Below are positions 5,627-5,649 of a stretch of 5,649 nt of DNA, piece after piece (within the stretch, counting starts at the first letter, position 1; each line of letters begins with the position of its first letter). Both the position numbers and the translations under genes were made by a program. The notes under the pieces are model-generated. The model worked only from the letters and a program-made list of their open reading frames with translations, did not search any database and was not told the origin of the DNA. This DNA is from Deltaproteobacteria bacterium (lineage in GTDB: Bacteria; Desulfobacterota; DSM-4660; Desulfatiglandales; B25-G16). Location: assembly GCA_018400255.1 (NCBI GenBank), contig JAGYMO010000132.1, positions 1-5,649 on the forward strand, given 5' to 3'.

Positions 5627-5649
5627 AGGGTCAAAGGCACAGAGGCACA
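5627..5649. repeat. Period-8 direct repeat at the window edge
   Basis: AGGCACAG (5635-5642) is followed directly by AGGCACA (5643-5649), an exact second copy cut off by the window end. AGGGTCAA (5627-5634) is a degenerate earlier copy matching 5 of 8 positions. The array probably continues to the right. It is too short here to say whether it is a true satellite or part of a dispersed intergenic element. Confidence 0.45.

Overview
The window is a compact, AT-rich bacterial signal-transduction locus. All four convincing genes lie on the minus strand, so it reads from the right edge to the left: cheR-like methyltransferase (5564-4797), small PilZ protein (4588-4220), substrate-binding lipoprotein (4135-3011), hybrid sensor histidine kinase (3014-87). 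A multi-PAS hybrid kinase with an A-H-D-F-N-N histidine box, a LivJ-type binding lipoprotein, a lone CheR and a stand-alone PilZ protein together suggest a Gram-negative, signalling-rich bacterium. A deltaproteobacterial (Desulfobacterota-like) host is the best guess. This rests on gene style only; there is no rRNA or other phylogenetic marker here.

Layout. Positions 5565-5649 hold the cheR control region: a period-8 direct repeat running off the window edge, a perfect 8-bp inverted repeat, and an extended -10 element. A 208-bp AT-rich gap (4589-4796) separates cheR from pilZ; it carries a plausible sigma-70-type promoter and small palindromes. An 84-bp gap (4136-4219) separates pilZ from the lipoprotein gene. 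The lipoprotein and kinase genes overlap by 4 bp (ATGA), indicating translational coupling. The last 86 bases (1-86) lie downstream of the kinase and contain a GC-rich hairpin.

How the genes may work together. The binding protein has no permease or ATPase gene in the window but is coupled to a kinase with a large periplasmic double-Cache-like sensor. The most economical reading is a two-part receptor: the lipoprotein binds a small solute and reports to the kinase, which passes phosphate from His618 to its own receiver Asp908. The next carrier (Hpt protein, response regulator) is not in the window. PilZ would read cyclic di-GMP, and CheR would methylate chemoreceptors. The region therefore looks like a meeting point of phosphorelay, c-di-GMP and chemosensory signalling, though physical linkage between these parts is inferred from gene order only.

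No tRNA, rRNA, CRISPR array, transposase or phage gene was seen. No stretch longer than 300 bases lacks a gene.
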